DNA of 64,000 nt from Vreelandella glaciei. Its GTDB lineage: Bacteria; Pseudomonadota; Gammaproteobacteria; Pseudomonadales; Halomonadaceae. Below the pieces are notes generated by a model that saw only the letters and a program-made list of their open reading frames with translations, ran no database searches and had not been told where the DNA came from. Of the stretch, positions 9,887 through 19,538 are shown piece after piece. Position numbers and translations under genes: made by a program. Position 1 is the first letter of the stretch. The number at the start of each line of letters is the position of its first letter. The stretch covers positions 186,001 to 250,000 of the forward strand of contig NZ_JACCDE010000001.1 in NCBI RefSeq assembly GCF_013415125.1. Reading direction: 5' to 3'.

Positions 9887-10669
9887 GTGCTGAACAGGCC
9901 TTTTTTTGCCTTACGTGGATGGTGGCTAGCGGGGGTGCTGGCCAGTGGCACGCTGCTGGCAAGTGAACAAGCAGTGGCTCAAGCGGCCGAAAGTGTAGAA
10001 GCCCAGCAAACCCAGGCAGCACTTCAGGCGCAAATTGATGCTGCCGATGAACAAACGCGTGAGCAACTACAAGAGCTACGCCGCTTAGAGCGCGAAACAC
10101 GCCAGTTAGACGCTGAAAATGCCTCACTGACCGGGCGTTTAGCGGAAGAAGCCGAACGCCAGCAGCGTCTGGCGACTGCTTTGGATACGCTTGAAGAGAC
10201 GCGTGCAGCGCTGCCTGTGATTGAACAAAATATGTCTGTTCAGCTCAGCCAATGGATTGAACGTGACCTGCCGTTTCTACGCGAGGAGCGGCTGGCACGG
10301 GTTGAGCGTCAGCCTGATGAACAGGGCGAAAATACCATTGAACGCATTAATGGGCTACTCGAAGCCTGGCGCGTCGAGCTCGATTATGGCCGTGAGATGG
10401 ATAGCTGGCGGGGTCGTTTAAGCCAGGATGGCCGCGAACGTGAAGTGGATTTTTTACGTGTTGGTCGTATCGGTTTTTATTATCTAACCCCTGATGGGCG
10501 CGAAGGCGGGGTGTGGAATGCTGAAAGCGGTGGATGGCAGCCGCTTGATGACGAGTACCTGCGTGAAGTGCGCAATGGGCTGCGAATGGCGAAAGATCAG
10601 CGCGCTCCGGATTTATTAACCTTGCCGCTCTCAATCAGTGCGAATGACCAGCAGGGAGAGCAACCATGA
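9887..10669 (+). CDS. TonB-system-associated DUF3450 periplasmic protein
   Basis: A 260-residue protein with an N-terminal signal peptide (about 1-31, LLASEQAVAQA) and a long charged coiled coil (about 35-105). The rest fits the DUF3450 family, whose members head TonB2-type operons in Vibrio and relatives; its exact role is not known. The start is a GTG at 9887 with GGAG about 9 bases upstream. It overlaps the next gene by an ATGA, so the two are translationally coupled. It is the first gene behind the Fur-box promoter. Confidence 0.82.
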   Translation: MLNRPFFALRGWWLAGVLASGTLLASEQAVAQAAESVEAQQTQAALQAQIDAADEQTREQLQELRRLERETRQLDAENASLTGRLAEEAERQQRLATALDTLEETRAALPVIEQNMSVQLSQWIERDLPFLREERLARVERQPDEQGENTIERINGLLEAWRVELDYGREMDSWRGRLSQDGREREVDFLRVGRIGFYYLTPDGREGGVWNAESGGWQPLDDEYLREVRNGLRMAKDQRAPDLLTLPLSISANDQQGEQP

Positions 10670-12012
10670 GTCGACCAACTCTCCGTCAACTTTTTTATGC
10701 CTGCTTGATATTAGGGCTGGTAGCGATCAGTGGCGCATCAATGGCACAAACCGAAAGCGCAACGTCGCTGCGTGAAGCACGAGAAGCGGCTGAAGCGCGT
10801 GACCAGCAGCGTTTAGTGGGATTTTTAGACGACCAGCAAGCATTAGAGTCTGCGCTGGAGCAAGCCCGGACTGAGCACGAAGAGGCTCAGCAGCAGCATG
10901 AAGCGTTAGAGATCCAGCAGGCAGAGCAAACCGATCAAGCCAGGGAGTTAAGCGAGCGTCAGGCGGAGCAGGGCGAGGCACTGACAGGGCTGCTGTCTAA
11001 CCTTGCCCGGCATAGCTCAGAAATTCGCAATGCATTGGGTGACGAGAGTTTGCTTTCCCTAGAAGAAGGGACGCTGCCGCCACGTTTGGATGAAGTCGAA
11101 GTGCTCGAACGCCATCAATTGGAAGAGGTGGTGGATCGCTTGGCGGCATTAACGGCGCGTACGGGCCTCGCTGAGCGCCTTTCACTGCCTGTCGCCGATG
11201 CTAACGGCGAAGTAACCACCCGTGAGTTGGTGCGGCTTGGAGATTTCGCAGCATTTACCGAAAACGAGCTTTTAGAGCGGGGAGAAAATGACGGCAACCT
11301 AGTGGTATTGCCGCGGACACCTGATGTCGTTGGCGGGTTACTAGCGGATTACTACCAGGGCGAGAGCCATGTCTTCGCTGTTGATCCTACTCAGGGCAGC
11401 GTGCTGGAAGCCCTAGCCCAGCAGCCCAGCCTGTGGGAGCGTTTCCAGCAAGGCGGTTATGTTGGTTATGTGGTCGTTGCATTAGGTATTTTAGGTCTGA
11501 TCATTGGGTTAGGGCAGTACCTCTATTTAGTGCTTGTTAGCCTGCGTGTTAATCGACAGCGTCAGTCGCTTAACCAGTTAAAACCTAACAACCCACTGGG
11601 GCGTGTATTGCTGCGTTTTGAAGGTATGGACAAACACCAGACCCCTGAAGCGCTGGAAGCACGTTTGGATGAGGCGGTGCTGGCTGAGCTGCCAAAACTG
11701 GAGCGAAGCCAGCCAATGGTCAAATTGCTGGCCGCGATTGCGCCGTTACTTGGTTTGCTGGGTACGGTCACCGGCATGATCGTAACTTTCCAGGCGATTA
11801 CCGTGTTTGGCACCGGCGACCCGCAACTGATGGCGGGCGGTATTAGCCAAGCACTGGTAACCACTGTACTCGGTTTGATTACCGCCGTGCCGCTGCTGTT
11901 CGTGCAGACAGCCTTGTCGGGTCGTAGCCGCTATTTAACCCATGTGATTGAAGGGCAGGCGAGCGCGACATTGGCAGATCATCTCGAATCTCACACGCCC
12001 GCGGTGAACTGA
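10666..12012 (+). CDS. TtpC-type large ExbB/TolQ proton-channel protein
   Basis: This 448-residue protein joins a signal peptide (about 1-27), a periplasmic coiled-coil domain (about 33-170) and a C-terminal MotA/TolQ/ExbB domain with membrane spans near 264-291, 357-376 and 394-416. The segment APLLGLLGTVTGMIVTF is the ExbB signature. This architecture matches TtpC, the extra component of Vibrio TonB2 systems, which sits beside a normal ExbB. Here a short ExbB follows after one base. It probably helps harness the proton gradient to energise TonB-dependent outer-membrane receptors. Confidence 0.9.
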   Translation: MSRPTLRQLFYACLILGLVAISGASMAQTESATSLREAREAAEARDQQRLVGFLDDQQALESALEQARTEHEEAQQQHEALEIQQAEQTDQARELSERQAEQGEALTGLLSNLARHSSEIRNALGDESLLSLEEGTLPPRLDEVEVLERHQLEEVVDRLAALTARTGLAERLSLPVADANGEVTTRELVRLGDFAAFTENELLERGENDGNLVVLPRTPDVVGGLLADYYQGESHVFAVDPTQGSVLEALAQQPSLWERFQQGGYVGYVVVALGILGLIIGLGQYLYLVLVSLRVNRQRQSLNQLKPNNPLGRVLLRFEGMDKHQTPEALEARLDEAVLAELPKLERSQPMVKLLAAIAPLLGLLGTVTGMIVTFQAITVFGTGDPQLMAGGISQALVTTVLGLITAVPLLFVQTALSGRSRYLTHVIEGQASATLADHLESHTPAVN

Positions 12013-12013
12013 T

Positions 12014-12556
12014 ATGTCCACTCTTCCTCTCTGGCTCGAACCCGTTGAGCGCTTAGTGGAGGCGGGCGGCGCGGTATTGGTCGTGCTGGCAGTGGTGGCT
12101 GTGTTGGTATTTGCCATGGCCATGGAGCGCTGGTGGTACTACCGAATTACCTGGCGTATCGCGCGGCGTCAGTTACTGCGCCGTTGGACGGCGCGCAGCG
12201 ACCATACCAGTTGGAGCGCTCGTACGTTACGTCATGTGTGGGCAGAGGCACTGGTCGCTAGACTGCGTAAACCCTTGCCATGGCTGAAACTGCTGGTCGC
12301 GCTGTGCCCTTTATTGGGCTTGTTAGGCACGGTGACCGGCATGATTAGCGTGTTCGATAGCCTTTCCCTAAGCGAAACGCATCAAGCGCGTGCCATGGCG
12401 GACGGTGTCGCCCGTGCGACGCTGCCGACCCTAACCGGTATGGCCATTGCGGTGGTGGGGCTTTTATTTATTAGTCGTTTAGAGCACGTCATTCGTCGTG
12501 AAGACCAGCGGCTGCAAGATCGCTTGGCGCGGGCACTGGAGGAAAGTGATGCGTAG
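12014..12556 (+). CDS. exbB: Biopolymer transporter ExbB
   Basis: ExbB is the proton-channel pentamer of the TonB energising complex in the inner membrane. The protein is 180 residues with membrane spans at about 18-38, 93-113 and 134-154; the second carries CPLLGLLGTVTGMISVF. The ATG at 12014 follows the previous stop by one base, and the end overlaps exbD by 8 bases. The short ExbB beside a long TtpC-like one is the TonB2 arrangement. Confidence 0.93.
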   Translation: MSTLPLWLEPVERLVEAGGAVLVVLAVVAVLVFAMAMERWWYYRITWRIARRQLLRRWTARSDHTSWSARTLRHVWAEALVARLRKPLPWLKLLVALCPLLGLLGTVTGMISVFDSLSLSETHQARAMADGVARATLPTLTGMAIAVVGLLFISRLEHVIRREDQRLQDRLARALEESDA

Positions 12557-12956
12557 ACGCCGTTCTATAGAAACCACTGCAGAGAGTAATGAGGTGAATC
12601 TTACCCCCATGCTCGACGTGGTATTTATCATGCTGATTTTCTTTATCGTCACTACTAGCTTTGTTAAAGAGAGCGGTGTGGAGATTGATCGCCCTGAATC
12701 CAGCGCTGCGACGCCGCGCCCAGACGCCCAGGTGCTTGTAGCGATTTCACCGGAAGGCGCCGTATGGGTAGATGGCAGTCCGGTGGATGTTCACCGGGTC
12801 GGCCAGCAGGTCGCTGATATGCTGAGTGACGATGGCTCGGTGGTTATTCAGGCGGATCGCGAATCCACCACGGGCTTGCTGATCGAGGTAATGGATCGTT
12901 TGCGTGAGGCGGGCGTTGACCAAGTGGCGGTGGCGGCGAGTCGGAGTGGGTCATGA
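12549..12956 (+). CDS. exbD: Biopolymer transporter ExbD
   Basis: ExbD (135 residues) has one N-terminal membrane span (about 21-37) with the essential Asp23 in NLTPMLDVVFIMLIFF, followed by a periplasmic domain. It carries protons with ExbB and drives TonB. I choose the ATG at 12549, preceded by GGAGG; an earlier in-frame ATG at 12498 lies inside exbB and adds residues foreign to the family. It overlaps exbB at its start and tonB at its end (ATGA). Confidence 0.95.
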   Translation: MRRRRSIETTAESNEVNLTPMLDVVFIMLIFFIVTTSFVKESGVEIDRPESSAATPRPDAQVLVAISPEGAVWVDGSPVDVHRVGQQVADMLSDDGSVVIQADRESTTGLLIEVMDRLREAGVDQVAVAASRSGS

Positions 12957-13729
12957 TGCGGCACCTGCTGTCGTTATTAGGGGGTGTCGTGCTGGCGGTG
13001 GGGCTGTTCTGGCTGCTGGCACAGTTGGTAGCTCCACCTGAGCGTGAGCCTGAGGAGCTAACCATGAGCATGGCAATGACCATGGTTGAAGCGCCGGAAG
13101 TAGCTCCTGAGCAGGAGGCACCTACGCCTCAACCTGTAGAAGCCGCGCCACAGCAAGCGCCGCCGCCCATGCCCGCACCCGAGCCGCCTCCGGTAGCGGA
13201 AAGCACGATTAGTTTGCCGGAAGTAGAGCTACCGGATGAGCCCGTTGAGCCGGTTGAGATGGACAGCGAACTCCCGGAGCTAACGGAAGTGAAACCGGAA
13301 CCCCGGCCCGAACCTACTCCTGAGCCGAGACCAGAGCCGACCCCGCAACAGCAACCTGTCGAGGCAGCTCCTAGGGCAGCCCCTGCCCCTGCGTCAGTGG
13401 ATTCTGCACCCGCCGTGCGTGAGGCCGCCCCGGAAGCTCAGCCAGTGCCCTCTAATGAGCCGGTGAATGTGGGCCAGGTGACACCGACGAACCAAGTTGG
13501 TCCAAATTACCCGCCCCGTGCCCAGCGCCGAGGTATGGAAGGCTTTGTAGAAGTGGCCTTTACGATTCGGCGTGATGGCAGTGTCGACAGCTCTTCTATA
13601 CGGGTTACCAGCGCGCAGCCGCGTCGGGTGTTTGATGATGCCGCGCGGGACGCGATTGCTAAGTGGCAATTTGAGCCCAGTGATCGGTTACGCAATGCCA
13701 CCCAGCGGATCGAGTTTCAGTTGAGGTAG
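12953..13729 (+). CDS. tonB: Energy transducer TonB
   Basis: TonB (258 residues) spans the periplasm to energise outer-membrane receptors. It has one membrane helix (about 5-27), a long Pro/Glu-rich linker (about 30-165) and a C-terminal TonB domain from about 175, with VGPNYPPRAQRRGMEGFVEVAFTI and FDDAARDAIAKWQFEP. The linker is longer than the short one seen in Vibrio TonB2. It overlaps exbD by four bases and is followed after four bases by a TPR gene, completing the operon. Confidence 0.96.
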   Translation: MMRHLLSLLGGVVLAVGLFWLLAQLVAPPEREPEELTMSMAMTMVEAPEVAPEQEAPTPQPVEAAPQQAPPPMPAPEPPPVAESTISLPEVELPDEPVEPVEMDSELPELTEVKPEPRPEPTPEPRPEPTPQQQPVEAAPRAAPAPASVDSAPAVREAAPEAQPVPSNEPVNVGQVTPTNQVGPNYPPRAQRRGMEGFVEVAFTIRRDGSVDSSSIRVTSAQPRRVFDDAARDAIAKWQFEPSDRLRNATQRIEFQLR

Positions 13730-13733
13730 CAAC

Positions 13734-14795
13734 ATGAAGCGTCTTTTAATTTTATTGCTAAGCGTCTGGTCGCTTTCAGCGCAGGCGAGTCCCGCATTGC
13801 CTGGGGATATTATTGCCGACCTCAACGCGCTGCAGAGCCAATTGCAAGAGGGAGCGCTAAGCAGCGTTGTCGAGCGTGCCACCGCCCAGGCGGAGCGGTT
13901 AGCCTCGGGTAATCAATCGGATCAATGGGCTAGTGCGCTCTATCAACAGCTGGCTGCAAGCGCCTTGGCGCGACAGGATCAGCCTGCTGCGGCAGCGGAT
14001 CGGTTGGCAATTGCGCGTGGGTTAAGTGGTGTTGATGACGATCAGGCTACCCGCTGGCTCCGTGAAGAAGCTTCACTGCGTCGTGCTGCCGGGCAGCGCG
14101 ATCAAGCTATTGAGCTTCTCACTGAGTGGTTAGCCAATCAGCAAGATAGTAATGCCGTTTGGCAGCTAACCCGCCTGCTGGCGCAGCAGGAGCGCTGGGA
14201 GGAGGCCGCCAACTGGCTTGAACAGGCACTTAGTGAGACAGCCGAGTTAACTGAAGCGCAGCAGGCTTTAACATTGGCGATTTATCGCAATGCTGGGCAA
14301 AGTGAGCAGGCTTTGGGTTGGCTGTTGGATGGATTGGATTCGCAAAGCGATCTCTCTGATTGGCGCCAAGCGGCAGGTCTTGCACAGCAGGCAGGTCAGC
14401 CTGGTGTGGCCGCTGGTCTGTGGGAGATGGCGTGGCAGTTAGGTAAATTAACCGAGCCGGAAGATCGCTGGCTGTTGATCCAGCTCCATTTGGCAGGCGG
14501 CACTCCCGCCCGAGCAGCCGAGCACCTTGAGGAGGCGCTAAAAGAGGGTGATGTTGTCCGCGATGAGTCAAATTTGCGTTTATTGGCGAACGCTTGGCAG
14601 CAGGCTAAAGACGTTGAGAAAGCCCTGGATGCTTGGCAAACCTTGGCTCAGTACACCCAAACAGCCACCGACTGGCGATCTTATGGGCAGCTTGCTTACG
14701 CTTGGGGTGAAAATAAGCAAGCGCAGCAAGCATTTGTCCGCGCCGCAGAGCTAGGCGATGAAGAAGCCGGCCAGTGGCTGGCTAGCTTCAACTAG
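13734..14795 (+). CDS. TPR-repeat protein of the TonB2-type operon
   Basis: A 353-residue protein with a signal peptide (about 1-18, LSVWSLSAQA) and an all-helical body rich in Ala, Leu, Gln and Trp, arranged as tetratricopeptide-like repeats (for example ALDAWQTLAQYTQTATDWRS and QAFVRAAELGDEEAGQWL near the end). It is the last gene of the Fur-boxed operon. TPR proteins occupy this place in Vibrio TonB2 clusters and are thought to support transport; the exact job here is not known. Confidence 0.85.
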   Translation: MKRLLILLLSVWSLSAQASPALPGDIIADLNALQSQLQEGALSSVVERATAQAERLASGNQSDQWASALYQQLAASALARQDQPAAAADRLAIARGLSGVDDDQATRWLREEASLRRAAGQRDQAIELLTEWLANQQDSNAVWQLTRLLAQQERWEEAANWLEQALSETAELTEAQQALTLAIYRNAGQSEQALGWLLDGLDSQSDLSDWRQAAGLAQQAGQPGVAAGLWEMAWQLGKLTEPEDRWLLIQLHLAGGTPARAAEHLEEALKEGDVVRDESNLRLLANAWQQAKDVEKALDAWQTLAQYTQTATDWRSYGQLAYAWGENKQAQQAFVRAAELGDEEAGQWLASFN

Positions 14796-14811
14796 TTTTT
14801 TGTCTTAAAGG

Positions 14812-15639
14812 CTACGGCTTAAGCGTAAGAGCGAAGTCACTCCAGGTGGGGGCGTGATCAGAGGGGCGTTCCATGCCGCGCAGGTCGTAGTCAATGCCTG
14901 CGCCGGTGGCCTGCTCGGCTAGCGCCTTGGTGACGAGAATATAGTCGATGCGCAGGCCACGCTTGGGCTCCTGGTTAAACCCTTTTGAGCGGTAGTCAAA
15001 CCAGCTAAAGCGGTCATCGCTTTGCGGATAGCTGATGCGATAGCTGTCGGTAAGCCCCCACGCTTTGATGCCTTCGAGCCATTTGCGCTCAATGGGTTGA
15101 AAGCTGGTTTTGCCTTCACGCAGCCAGCGCTTGCGGTTGGCCTCGCCGATGCCAATGTCCTGGTCTTCCGGCGATATATTAAAATCGCCCATGATGGCTA
15201 GCCGCTCGTCAGGGCGGTACCGCTCGTTGAGCAGCCGCGCTAGCTGGCCATAAAAGCGCTCTTTGTTGGGAAACTTAGTGGGATGGGTAACGTTTTCGCC
15301 CTGAGGGAAATAGCCGTTCCATACCGTCACGGCTTCCCCATCTTCCGCGACTAGGCGAACGCCGATCATGCGGCACTGGGCGTCTTCATCATCATCGGGA
15401 AAGCCATAAAACACTTCTTGAGGTGCCTGACGGCACAGTAAGGCAACCCCGTAGTGGCCTTTTTGGCCGTGATAAAAGACGTGGTAACCCATGGCTTCCA
15501 CGTCGGCGATCGGGAACTCGCTATTCTGCACCTTGGTTTCCTGAAGTCCAATTACGTCCGGCTGCTGAGTATCGATCAACGCCTGTAATTGGTGAAGCCG
15601 TGCTCGGATGCCATTAATGTTGAACGAAACCAGGCGCAT
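14812..15639 (-). CDS. xthA: Exodeoxyribonuclease III / AP endonuclease
   Basis: This 275-residue protein belongs to the ExoIII family that removes 3' blocks and cleaves at abasic sites during base-excision repair. Active-site residues visible include Asn7, Glu34 (GLQETK), Asp152 and Asn154 (GDFN), Asp261 and His262 (SDHAP). The start ATG (15637-15639) overlaps the stop of the upstream small gene in a TAATG junction, so the two are translationally coupled. It converges with the TonB2-type operon. Confidence 0.95.
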   Translation of the reverse strand: MRLVSFNINGIRARLHQLQALIDTQQPDVIGLQETKVQNSEFPIADVEAMGYHVFYHGQKGHYGVALLCRQAPQEVFYGFPDDDEDAQCRMIGVRLVAEDGEAVTVWNGYFPQGENVTHPTKFPNKERFYGQLARLLNERYRPDERLAIMGDFNISPEDQDIGIGEANRKRWLREGKTSFQPIERKWLEGIKAWGLTDSYRISYPQSDDRFSWFDYRSKGFNQEPKRGLRIDYILVTKALAEQATGAGIDYDLRGMERPSDHAPTWSDFALTLKP

Positions 15640-15893
15640 TATGAATCGCTCCCCTTGGGATTGTCGGATTCACTGCCTTTGTCAGGGTGAATAGCGATAT
15701 CCTGCCCACTCTGCTGGCGAGCAAGTTTTCTCACTGCCTGAAGTTTGCGCTGCTGCTGCTTTTTTGCCACAAAGCGGCGCGATGGAGCCACTTGGTCAGG
15801 GTTGTCGTGGCGCCATTTTTTATAATCTTTACGCCGGCCGGTACGAATAGTTACCTTGTCGGCCAGTGAACGAGTTTTTTTCTTACGCGTCAT
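15639..15893 (-). CDS. Small basic protein coupled to xthA, unknown function
   Basis: An 84-residue, strongly basic protein (MTRKKKTRSLADKV..., then KKWRHDNPDQVAPSRRFVAKKQQQRKL) with an acidic, Ser/Asp-rich tail. I do not recognise the family. A basic body of this kind suggests nucleic-acid or ribosome contact, which is inference. The ATG at 15893 follows an AAGGAG-like site in the divergent promoter region shared with rhlB. Its stop overlaps the xthA start by one base, which argues that it is a real gene and cotranscribed with xthA. Confidence 0.72.
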   Translation of the reverse strand: MTRKKKTRSLADKVTIRTGRRKDYKKWRHDNPDQVAPSRRFVAKKQQQRKLQAVRKLARQQSGQDIAIHPDKGSESDNPKGSDS

Positions 15894-16037
15894 GTCGCGC
15901 TCCTTACGTCGATTTGACGGCTATTCTAACAGGCCTTGGGACTCCTTCGACAGCAGGGCGCGCTCTTATCGCCAAGCCCTGGTACAATGCGCACGTCAAG
16001 AAGCCAACTTCCACAGCAATGGACAGATAGACAGCCT

Positions 16038-17312
16038 ATGAGCGAGTCGGAACAGACCACAGCCCCGGCCCAGAATCGCAAGCCAAAGCGCCGCCGCCGT
16101 AAACCGCGTCGTCGCCAGTCGAACTGGGATCTTCGTCAGTTTCAGGTGCCCGCCGTGGCCGGTAAGTGGCGCTTTCATGACTTTGATCTGCCGCTGACAT
16201 TAATGCGCGCTATTCACGCCCAAGGGTTTGAATACTGCACACCTATTCAAGCCGAGGCCCTGCGCCAAACGCTATTGGGTGGTGACATTGTCGGTAAGGC
16301 GCAAACGGGAACCGGTAAAACCGCGGCCTTTTTGATCTCTGTGATGGCTTACTTTCTTGAAGAGCCAACACCCAATGGTCAAAAGCCAGGTGCGCCGCGC
16401 GCCTTGATTATTGCGCCTACTCGCGAGCTGGCGTTGCAGATCGAAAAAGATGCTAAAGCGTTAGCACGATTTACCCAGCTCAATGTGGCCAGTGTGGTCG
16501 GCGGTATGGACTACCAGAAGCAGCGTGAAAGCCTGGGCAGCAAGATCGATATCCTGGTGGCAACACCTGGGCGCCTGTTGGATTTCCATCAGAAGCGCGA
16601 TATCGACCTCAGTGAGGTCGAAGTATTGGTGTTAGATGAAGCCGACCGCATGTTGTCGATGGGCTTTATTCCCGACGTGAAGCGGATTATTCGCTACACG
16701 CCGAAGAAAGAGGAGCGCCAGACCTTCCTCTTCTCGGCCACCTTTACCGACGACATCTTGAATCTCGCCAGCCAGTGGACGCTTGATCCTGCACACGTCG
16801 AGATCGAAGTGACCGTTGAGAACCAGGCGGATATCGACCAGCGTGTGTATTTGGTGTCTGATGACGACAAGCAGCGCTTGCTGGTCAATCTGCTTCAGCA
16901 AGAAAGCTTTGAGCGCGTCATGGTCTTTGGTAACCGCCGCGACTTGGTACGCAAGCTTGACGATCTGCTCAAAAAAGCGGGCGTAAGCGTGGCGATGCTG
17001 TCAGGTGATGTACCTCAGAATCAGCGTATCAAAACGCTGGAAAGCTTCCGCGAAGGCGAAATTCAGGTGTTGGTTGCGACCGACGTTGCTGGTCGTGGTA
17101 TTCACATTGAAGACGTCAGCCACGTTATCAATTACACCCTGCCCGAAGACCCGGAAGACTACGTACACCGTATCGGTCGTACCGGTCGCGCCGGTGCCAA
17201 GGGTGTCTCGATTAGCTTCGTTGGCGAAGAGGATGCGTTCTCATTGCCGGAAATCGAACGCTATATCAACGACAAGCTTCCCTGCGTGCATCCGCCGGAA
17301 GGTATGCTCTAA
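16038..17312 (+). CDS. rhlB: ATP-dependent RNA helicase RhlB
   Basis: A 424-residue DEAD-box helicase that in related bacteria unwinds RNA for the degradosome. Order of parts: a basic N-terminal tail ([12 protein letters not shown], about 15-26), AQTGTGKT at 88-95, PTRELA, DEAD at 200-203, SAT at 233-235, and HRIGRTGR near 370. The segment [25 protein letters not shown] is very RhlB-like. I choose the ATG at 16038 (MSESEQ); an upstream in-frame ATG at 15936 adds 34 residues without family character. The basic tail is longer than in E. coli RhlB. Confidence 0.9.
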   Translation: MSESEQTTAPAQNRKPKRRRRKPRRRQSNWDLRQFQVPAVAGKWRFHDFDLPLTLMRAIHAQGFEYCTPIQAEALRQTLLGGDIVGKAQTGTGKTAAFLISVMAYFLEEPTPNGQKPGAPRALIIAPTRELALQIEKDAKALARFTQLNVASVVGGMDYQKQRESLGSKIDILVATPGRLLDFHQKRDIDLSEVEVLVLDEADRMLSMGFIPDVKRIIRYTPKKEERQTFLFSATFTDDILNLASQWTLDPAHVEIEVTVENQADIDQRVYLVSDDDKQRLLVNLLQQESFERVMVFGNRRDLVRKLDDLLKKAGVSVAMLSGDVPQNQRIKTLESFREGEIQVLVATDVAGRGIHIEDVSHVINYTLPEDPEDYVHRIGRTGRAGAKGVSISFVGEEDAFSLPEIERYINDKLPCVHPPEGML

Positions 17313-17317
17313 GCCGC

Positions 17318-19447
17318 ATGCTGGATAATGCCCTCAAAAGCGAGATTCAAGACGCTTACCGTCGCGTGGTGGATACCCTTGAGCTAACACCACGCTACGG
17401 CCAGCGTATGATGATCGCCGAAATCGCCCGGACGCTGGGCAATATAGAAAGCGACAGCGAAGGTAAGCGTACAAGCGATACTCATGTGTGTGTGCTTGAA
17501 GCGGGCACCGGCACTGGAAAAACGCTGGCCTATCTAATCGCCGCCTTGCCCATCGCGAAAGCGCGCGGCAAGCGGCTGATTATTTCCACGGCCACGGTCG
17601 CTCTCCAAGAGCAGGTGCTTAATCAGGACTTGCCTTCACTCGCTAGCCACAGCGGTATCGCCTTTCGCTACGCATTAGCCAAAGGGCGTGGTCGCTATGT
17701 GTGCGTGGCGCGTTTGGATCAGGCGCTCGAAGGCACTGAACCCAACCCAACGCTCTCTCTGTTTGAGCAATCGCTGCAAACGCAAAGTAGTGACTTTACG
17801 GTCATTGCCAGCGATATGGCGCAAGCTTATGGACAGGGCGAATGGGAAGGGGATCGTGATAATTGGCCAGAAGCAATTGAGGATGCCCACTGGCGGCGGC
17901 TGACGGTGGATCATCGCCAGTGTACGGGCAGGCGCTGTGGGCACTTTGGTGCCTGCGCGTTTTTTCGTTCCCGTCGTGAGCTTGAAAACGCGGATGTGAT
18001 CGTCGCCAATCACGACCTCGTGCTGGCCGATCTAGCCTTGGGTGGTGGCGCTATTTTGCCAGACCCGGCGGACTGCATTTTTGTTTTCGATGAAGGCCAC
18101 CACCTGCCCGAGAAGGCGCTTTCCCATTTCGCCCACCGCTTTGCAGTACATGGCTGCTTGCGCTGGCTGAAAACGCTGAAAAGCAGTTTGACCGATCTGC
18201 ACCAGGCGTTAGCCATTCAACCAACGGTGTCGCGGCTGTTAGTGAGCTTGCCGGAGCTGATTCATAACCTGGAACCCGCGCTGGGCGATGTGTTTAGCAT
18301 GGGGCATCAACTGGCGGAGCGGCCAAACGGCTTGGCCGACGAAGAAGCCACTCATCAATCGCGTTTTGAGAAGGGTCAAGTACCCGACGCTCTGCGGGAA
18401 CAGGCGCAGCAATTGTTGGTGATGTTCGCCTCGCTATCGCGATGTTTGGAAAGCATCAGCGATATTCTGCGCGAAAGCCTTGATCCCGATAAGCAGACCG
18501 GCCTCGATCGAGAGCAGGCAGAAACCTGGCTGCCGCTCGTCGCGTTGCTTCATGGCCGAGCGCTAGAAGCGCATGCTTTGTGGCAGGCGTTTAGCGAGCA
18601 GGATGTGGCTAACGAGGCGCCCAGCGCCCGTTGGATTACCCTAAGCCGGGTAGCGGGGGAGCCGGAAATTGAGTTTTCGGCCAGCCCCGTTTCAGCCGCG
18701 CATACCCTGGCCAAGCATTTATGGGGACGCTGTCATGGGGCGGTGGTCACTTCGGCAACGCTGACCGCATTGGGGCGCTTTGAGCGCCTGCAGGAGCGTG
18801 CAGGCTTGGCGAATCGCTACCGCTATCAGGCGCTGCCGAGCCCCTTTGATTACGCCAATGCGGTCCTGCGCGTGCCTAAAGAGGCTACTGACCCTGGTGA
18901 CAGAGAAGCCCATGAGCGGGCGATTGTGACGTTTGTCTCGCAGTTGGCCGACAAAGAGGCGGCGCTAGTGCTGTTCTCTTCCCGTGCCCAACTGCGTGCG
19001 GTGGATAAAGCACTGCCCGTGAGTGTGAAAGAGCGAGTGCTAGCTCAGGATGCACTGCCAAAACGCGAGTTAATCGAGCGCCATCGGGCGGCGGTGGATA
19101 GGGGGGAGGGGAGTATCATCTTTGGCTTGGCGAGCTTTGCCGAGGGGATCGATCTTCCCGGCGACTATTTGACGCACGTGGTGATTACGCGGCTACCCTT
19201 TGCGGTACCCGACGATCCGGTGGGCGCTACATTAGCGGAGTGGATAGAGAGTCAGGGTGGCAATGCATTTATGCGCATTAGCGTGCCTGATGCGTCTATT
19301 AAGCTGGTGCAGGCCTGCGGGCGTTTGATTCGCAAAGAGAGTGATCGTGGGACAATCACTTTGCTGGATAAGCGGGTGATTACCCGCCGTTACGGGCAAG
19401 CACTGCTGGATGCACTGCCGCCATTTCGGCGCGAAATTAGTCGCTAG
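17318..19447 (+). CDS. dinG: ATP-dependent DNA helicase DinG
   Basis: A 709-residue XPD-like superfamily 2 helicase (5'-3') for R-loops and blocked forks. The Walker A is AGTGTGKT (62-69), the DEGH box is at 258-261, and the iron-sulfur domain cysteines are Cys129 (GRYVCVARL), Cys202, Cys207 and Cys213 (QCTGRRCGHFGAC). The C-terminal half has QACGRLIRKESDRG, helicase motif VI. It starts 5 bases after rhlB and is probably cotranscribed. The length is close to Pseudomonas-type DinG. A terminator follows at 19477. Confidence 0.93.
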   Translation: MLDNALKSEIQDAYRRVVDTLELTPRYGQRMMIAEIARTLGNIESDSEGKRTSDTHVCVLEAGTGTGKTLAYLIAALPIAKARGKRLIISTATVALQEQVLNQDLPSLASHSGIAFRYALAKGRGRYVCVARLDQALEGTEPNPTLSLFEQSLQTQSSDFTVIASDMAQAYGQGEWEGDRDNWPEAIEDAHWRRLTVDHRQCTGRRCGHFGACAFFRSRRELENADVIVANHDLVLADLALGGGAILPDPADCIFVFDEGHHLPEKALSHFAHRFAVHGCLRWLKTLKSSLTDLHQALAIQPTVSRLLVSLPELIHNLEPALGDVFSMGHQLAERPNGLADEEATHQSRFEKGQVPDALREQAQQLLVMFASLSRCLESISDILRESLDPDKQTGLDREQAETWLPLVALLHGRALEAHALWQAFSEQDVANEAPSARWITLSRVAGEPEIEFSASPVSAAHTLAKHLWGRCHGAVVTSATLTALGRFERLQERAGLANRYRYQALPSPFDYANAVLRVPKEATDPGDREAHERAIVTFVSQLADKEAALVLFSSRAQLRAVDKALPVSVKERVLAQDALPKRELIERHRAAVDRGEGSIIFGLASFAEGIDLPGDYLTHVVITRLPFAVPDDPVGATLAEWIESQGGNAFMRISVPDASIKLVQACGRLIRKESDRGTITLLDKRVITRRYGQALLDALPPFRREISR

Positions 19448-19476
19448 CCGCTTATTCAATATTCTGGGAAACAATC

Positions 19477-19503
19477 AAAAATCCCCGCCGCGGCGGGGGA
19501 TTT
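19477..19503. terminator. Bidirectional terminator between dinG and the DAHP synthase gene
   Basis: A near-perfect GC-rich hairpin (CCCCGCCG / CGGCGGGG) is bordered by A residues on the left and T residues on the right, between two convergent genes. Confidence 0.82.
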
Positions 19504-19538
19504 GATAGCAGCTTAATACAGCTACAACGGTGTTGGTG

